Positions 60,165 through 64,000 of a stretch of 64,000 nt of DNA are shown here, in pieces (the first letter of the stretch is position 1; the number at the start of each line of letters is the position of its first letter). This DNA is from DATFES01 sp035457725. Its GTDB lineage: Bacteria; Pseudomonadota; Alphaproteobacteria; CACIAM-22H2. The notes under the pieces are model-generated. The model did not search any database. It was given only the letters and a program-made list of their open reading frames with translations, and was not told the origin of the DNA. A program made the translations under genes and the position numbers. The stretch is from positions 1-64,000 of the forward strand of contig DATIBC010000097.1 in NCBI GenBank assembly GCA_035457725.1. Direction: 5' to 3'.

Positions 60165-63100
60165 ATGATGGTGCACGGACTGCTCCCCTTGCTTCGCACG
60201 CGGCGCTTTCTGCCGTTGTTCGTCACCCAGTTCCTCGGCGCGATGAACGACAACCTGCTCAAGAACGCGCTGGCGATACTGATCGTCTATGAGATCGGCG
60301 CCGGCGCGGGCGCCGAGCCGGGGGTGCTGGTGGCGATCGCCGCCGGGCTGTTCATCGCTCCCTATTTCCTGTTTTCGGCGACCGCAGGGCAGATCGCCGA
60401 CCGCTACGAGAAATCGCTGCTGCTGCGCGTCACCAAGTTCGCCGAAATTCCCATCATGGCGCTTGCCGCCGTCGGACTGGCGCTCGCCGATCTTCATCTT
60501 CTGCTCGCCGTGCTGTTTTTGCTGGGAACGCAGGCGACGTTCTTCAGCCCGCTTAAATTCGCCATTCTGCCCGAGCATCTGCGCGAGGACGAACTGATCG
60601 GCGGCAACGCGTTGATCGAGGCCGGCACGTTCATCGGCATACTCGTCGGCACGATCGCTGGCGGCGCGCTGGTGCTTGGGGCGGATGGCACGCGCATCGT
60701 CGCCGGCCTCGGCCTGGCGCTGGCGACCGCCGGTTTCGCCGCGTCGCTCGCCATTCCGCGCACGTCGGCAGGCGAACCCGCCGTCGCTGTCGGCTGGAAC
60801 CTGATTTCCGAGACGCGCTCGGTCATCGGTACGACCTTCCGCGATCGCCGAATCTTTCTTTGCGTGCTCGGCCTTTCGTGGTTCTGGATGATGGGCGCCA
60901 CATTTCTCGCCGAACTGCCGGAGTTCGCCAAGGACGTGCTCGGCGGCAACGAACACGTCGTCACCCTTTTCTTGACGTTGTTCTCGATCGGCATCGCCAT
61001 CGGCTCGTGGCTGTGCCACCGCATGCTCGACGGCGAGGTATCGGCGCGTCACGTGCCGCTGGCCGCGCTCGGCATGGCGCTCTTCGCCTTCGATCTGTAC
61101 TTCGCCATCGACGGACGCGTCGCCCCGGCCGCGCTGGCCGGTCCGTTGGGCTTCTTGAGCGAGCCGCACAACTGGCGCGTGGCGGCCGATTTTCTGCTGC
61201 TCGCCGTCTGTGGCGGCGTCTACAACGTGCCGCTCTATGCGATTTTACAGGCCCGCAGTCGACCCCACGAGCGCGCCCGCGTCGTCGCCGGCAACAATAT
61301 CGTCAATGCTTTTTTCATGGCGGTCGCCGCCTTCGCGACGGCGGCGATGATCGCGCTGGGTTTCGGGGTCGTCGAGGTGTTTCTCGTCATCGCGACAGGC
61401 AGCCTCGTGGTGGCCATCTATATTTGCGGCCTGCTGCCCGACGCCGCGCTCAAGCCCTTATTCGCGCTGGCGCTGCGCCTCGCCTATGGCGTGAAAGTAC
61501 GGGGCCGCGAGCATCTGAAGACCGCCGGATCGCGCGTGGTGATCGTCGCCAATCACGTCTCGTTTCTCGACGCCGCGCTGCTCGCGACGTTCCTTCCCGG
61601 CCGGCCGGTTTTCGCCATCGACACGATGATGGCCCGACGTTGGTGGGTTCGGCCCTGGCTCGCGCTGGTCGAGGCGCTGCCGGTCGATCCGACACGCGCG
61701 CTCTCGATGCGGGTTTTTGTCGACGCGGTACGCGCCGGCCGGCCGGTGGTGATCTTCCCGGAGGGACGGCTAACCGTCACTGGCGCGCTCATGAAGGTGT
61801 ACGAGGGTCCGGGGCTGATCGCCGACAAGGCCGACGCGCCGATCCTGCCGATCCGCATCGACGGCGCGGAGCACACGATCTTCTCGCGCCTCAAGGGAAA
61901 ACTGCGGCGGCGCTGGTTTCCACGGATCGTCCTCACCATCTTGCCGCCGCGGCGTTTCGAGGTTCCATCGGAACTCCACGGCCGCCGTCGCCGTCAGAAG
62001 ATCGGCGCCGCACTCTACGATCTGATGAGCGAGATGGTCTTCGAGACCAGCAACATCGATCGCACGCTGTTCGAAGCGCTGCTCAACGCGCGCATCGACC
62101 ACGGCGGCGGCAAGCCGATCGTCGAGGACATCGAGCGTCGGCCGCTGACCTACAACCGGCTGATCATCGGCAGCCTCGTCCTCGGTCGGCGCTTAAACGA
62201 AATTGCGGCGCCGCGCGAGGTGGTCGCAATGATGCTCCCCAACAGCGCAGGCGCGGCGGTCGTGTTTTTCGCGCTTATCGCCACGGGGCGGATTCCGGCC
62301 ATGCTCAACTATACCGCCGGCGCGCAAGGCATGCTCGCCGCCTGCACCGCCGCCGACGTGAAGACCGTTGTCACCGCGCGGCGATTCGTCGAGCTGGCGC
62401 GATTGGACCAGGCGGTCGCGGCGCTTGCCGCCAATGTCCGCGTCGTCTACCTCGAGGACGTCCGCGCGAGCATCGGCTTCGTCGAGCGGCTCGCCGGGTA
62501 TCTCCGCCGCGTCATCGCGCGAAGGATTCATCGCCGCTCCGGAATCAAGCCCGACGATCCGGCGGTGATCTTGTTCACCTCGGGCTCGGAAGGCACGCCG
62601 AAGGGCGTCGTCCTTAGCCACCGCAATCTACTGGCGAACTGCCACCAGATCGCCTCGCGCGTCGCTTTCAATCCGACCGATATCGCCTTCAACGCGCTGC
62701 CGGTGTTCCACTCCTTCGGACTCACCGGCGGGTTGATTCTGCCGATCGTCGCCGGCGTCAAGACGTTCCTCTATCCTTCTCCGTTGCACTATCGCATCGT
62801 CTCCGAGCTGGTCTACGACACCAACGCCAGCGTCCTGTTCGGAACCGACACGTTCCTCGCCGGCTACGCGCGGGTCGCGCACTCGTACGACTTTTACAAC
62901 GTGCGTTACGTTTTCGCCGGCGCCGAGAAGGTGCGCGAGGAAACGCGGCGCGCCTGGATGGAGCGGTTCGGGTTGCGCATTCTCGAAGGCTATGGCGTCA
63001 CCGAGACCGCGCCCGTGCTGGCGACCAATACGCCGATGCAGTTCAAGGCCGGAACGGTCGGACGTTTCCTGCCGGGAGTCCGCCACCGGCTTGAAAAGGT

Positions 63101-63599
63101 TCCAGGGATCGACGAGGGCGGGCGGCTTTACGTCGCCGGGCCAAACGTCATGCGTGGATATCTGCGCCACGACCGACCGGGCGCGGTCGAAACGCTCGAC
63201 GAGGGCTGGCACGACACCGGCGACATCGTCTCGATCGACGACGAGGGATACGTGCGCATCGTCGGCCGCGTCAAGCGCTTCGCCAAGATCGGCGGCGAAA
63301 TGGTGTCGCTGGGCGCGGTCGAGGCGGTTTTCGCGGCCGAATGGCCGGAAAGTGTGCATGCAGTCGTCGCCGTGCCGGATCCGCGCAAGGGCGAACAGCT
63401 CGTGCTGGTCACCACCCGAGCCGGCACTACCCGCGACGACGCTGGCCATGTCGTGCGCCAACGCGGCCTGCCCGAACTGGCGGCGCCGCGCCAAGTCATC
63501 ATCGTCGCCACGATGCCGCTTCTCGGCACCGGCAAGACTGATTACGGCGCGGTACGAAACCTGATCGACGAGCAGATCGCCGCCGCGGTCAGCGCGTGA
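60165..63599 (+). CDS. aas: fusion of lysophospholipid transporter (LplT), acyltransferase and acyl-ACP synthetase (Aas)
   Basis: Re-acylates lysophosphatidylethanolamine on the inner membrane. One 1144-residue protein joins what E. coli makes as two: an N-terminal MFS flippase (about 1-430, FLGAMNDNLLKNALAIL and GGNALIEAGTF typical of LplT), a PlsC-type acyltransferase (about 440-650; NHVSFLD with His464 and Asp469; FPEGRL), and an AMP-forming acyl-ACP synthetase (about 660-1140; LFTSGSEGTPKG at 803-814; GYGVTETAP; DTGDI). All three active sites look complete. Its stop overlaps the neighbouring minus-strand gene by 11 nt. Confidence 0.92.
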   Translation: MMVHGLLPLLRTRRFLPLFVTQFLGAMNDNLLKNALAILIVYEIGAGAGAEPGVLVAIAAGLFIAPYFLFSATAGQIADRYEKSLLLRVTKFAEIPIMALAAVGLALADLHLLLAVLFLLGTQATFFSPLKFAILPEHLREDELIGGNALIEAGTFIGILVGTIAGGALVLGADGTRIVAGLGLALATAGFAASLAIPRTSAGEPAVAVGWNLISETRSVIGTTFRDRRIFLCVLGLSWFWMMGATFLAELPEFAKDVLGGNEHVVTLFLTLFSIGIAIGSWLCHRMLDGEVSARHVPLAALGMALFAFDLYFAIDGRVAPAALAGPLGFLSEPHNWRVAADFLLLAVCGGVYNVPLYAILQARSRPHERARVVAGNNIVNAFFMAVAAFATAAMIALGFGVVEVFLVIATGSLVVAIYICGLLPDAALKPLFALALRLAYGVKVRGREHLKTAGSRVVIVANHVSFLDAALLATFLPGRPVFAIDTMMARRWWVRPWLALVEALPVDPTRALSMRVFVDAVRAGRPVVIFPEGRLTVTGALMKVYEGPGLIADKADAPILPIRIDGAEHTIFSRLKGKLRRRWFPRIVLTILPPRRFEVPSELHGRRRRQKIGAALYDLMSEMVFETSNIDRTLFEALLNARIDHGGGKPIVEDIERRPLTYNRLIIGSLVLGRRLNEIAAPREVVAMMLPNSAGAAVVFFALIATGRIPAMLNYTAGAQGMLAACTAADVKTVVTARRFVELARLDQAVAALAANVRVVYLEDVRASIGFVERLAGYLRRVIARRIHRRSGIKPDDPAVILFTSGSEGTPKGVVLSHRNLLANCHQIASRVAFNPTDIAFNALPVFHSFGLTGGLILPIVAGVKTFLYPSPLHYRIVSELVYDTNASVLFGTDTFLAGYARVAHSYDFYNVRYVFAGAEKVREETRRAWMERFGLRILEGYGVTETAPVLATNTPMQFKAGTVGRFLPGVRHRLEKVPGIDEGGRLYVAGPNVMRGYLRHDRPGAVETLDEGWHDTGDIVSIDDEGYVRIVGRVKRFAKIGGEMVSLGAVEAVFAAEWPESVHAVVAVPDPRKGEQLVLVTTRAGTTRDDAGHVVRQRGLPELAAPRQVIIVATMPLLGTGKTDYGAVRNLIDEQIAAAVSA

Positions 63600-64000
63600 A
63601 CTCGATGGCCCCGCCAGGCAGGAGGTAGAGCACCAGCGCCTCACCCTCGCTCACCGTCGGGTGGTGCGCGGTGTCGGGACCATAGACGAGAAAGCCCCTG
63701 GCGTGCCCATCGAACTTCGCCGGCGCGCCGATCGGCATGATCATGTCGATTTCGCCGTTGGGGTGGCGATGGTGCGGACCCTTGCAGTCGCGCATGCGGA
63801 CGACGTCGACGCTGAAGCCGTGAAGCGCCGGATCGTCCGGCTTGATCACACGGCCATATTTGATGCCGCCCGCCTCGCGGGCGCACATCCAACCAGCGGT
63901 GATCGCTTTGTGGCAGGCGGCCTCGATGGCGCGGAAGGCCGCGCCGTCGGGCGGGAAACGACGGTTGAGTTCCGCCGTCAATCGCCCATCCAGCGGCTTG
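63589..64000 (-). CDS. DUF4863/PnbB-like protein (4-hydroxylaminobenzoate lyase family), partial
   Basis: C-terminal 137 or so residues of a cupin-like protein; the 5' end lies beyond the window because the frame stays open through 64000. It has GGIKYGRVIKPDDPALHGFSV in parts, then KGPHHRHPNGEIDMIMPI with several His, and FLVYGPDTAHHPTVSEGEALVLYLLPGG. This matches the DUF4863 family, which includes the 4-hydroxylaminobenzoate lyase PnbB of nitrobenzoate degradation. Whether that activity applies here is uncertain without neighbours. Stop overlaps the aas-like gene by 11 nt. Confidence 0.7.
   Translation of the reverse strand, partial: KPLDGRLTAELNRRFPPDGAAFRAIEAACHKAITAGWMCAREAGGIKYGRVIKPDDPALHGFSVDVVRMRDCKGPHHRHPNGEIDMIMPIGAPAKFDGHARGFLVYGPDTAHHPTVSEGEALVLYLLPGGAIEFTR

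Noticed and set aside
1..64000. mobile elements, prophage, CRISPR arrays, toxin-antitoxin or defence islands
   Set aside because: No transposase, integrase, phage structural, Cas or restriction gene was seen; gene content and base composition look uniform throughout.

Overview
The window is a dense, GC-rich, chromosome-like stretch from an alphaproteobacterium, probably a free-living soil or water heterotroph. The evidence is a GcrA cell-cycle regulator, a SAM-II riboswitch ahead of metZ, a DUF1127 protein, a Bug/TctC-type tripartite transporter and several ABC importers. I see no insertion sequence, phage gene, CRISPR array or rRNA. One tRNA-Gly(CCC) is present, and about 63 protein genes fill nearly all the sequence, often with 4-base stop/start overlaps.

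Layout. 1-10.9 kb: class A penicillin-binding protein, two tandem Bcr/CflA-type MFS exporters (minus), a YgjP-type metalloprotein, an HpcH/HpaI aldolase, a tctCBA-like carboxylate transporter and an RNA uracil methyltransferase. 10.9-18.3 kb: a LysR regulator, then a plus-strand operon (cupredoxin-like secreted protein, mercuric-reductase-like flavoprotein, TVP38/DedA membrane protein, 3-hydroxybutyrate dehydrogenase, patatin), followed by a membrane adenylate cyclase. 18.4-25.4 kb: anti-sigma/ECF sigma pair, a secreted unknown, gcrA with a clear terminator and nearby DnaA boxes, a DUF882 peptidase, a CorA channel, and an orphan amino-acid binding protein overlapping an ArsR-type regulator. 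25.5-29.6 kb: phosphonate importer phnDCE1E2 behind a Pho-box-like element.

29.7-42.5 kb: Gly/Asn-rich secreted protein, Sel1-repeat lipoprotein, RimK-like ATP-grasp enzyme, a Lon-like protease with a degenerate ATPase part, an NfeD protease plus slipin pair, and an ABC importer (ATPase, binding protein, two permeases) run into two alpha/beta hydrolases. 42.5-50.6 kb: AMP nucleosidase; a LysR regulator divergent from a quinone-handling operon (wrbA, glutathionyl-hydroquinone reductase, pirin); and two of the three AmmeMemoRadiSam components (Memo and radical SAM) arranged divergently.

50.6-64 kb: tRNA-Gly, a 38-residue membrane peptide, a radical SAM enzyme overlapping an atypical metallophosphoesterase, SAM-II riboswitch with metZ, an OmpA-like lipoprotein, apaG, folE, trkH, argE, and a TetR regulator next to a single 1144-residue LplT-acyltransferase-acyl-ACP synthetase fusion. 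Both TetR-region promoters carry related palindromes. A partial DUF4863/PnbB-like gene runs off the right edge.

The least explained systems are the radical SAM/metallophosphoesterase pair, the partial AmmeMemoRadiSam locus, the 12.0-16.8 kb redox/membrane/lipid operon, and the ABC importer with two hydrolases.
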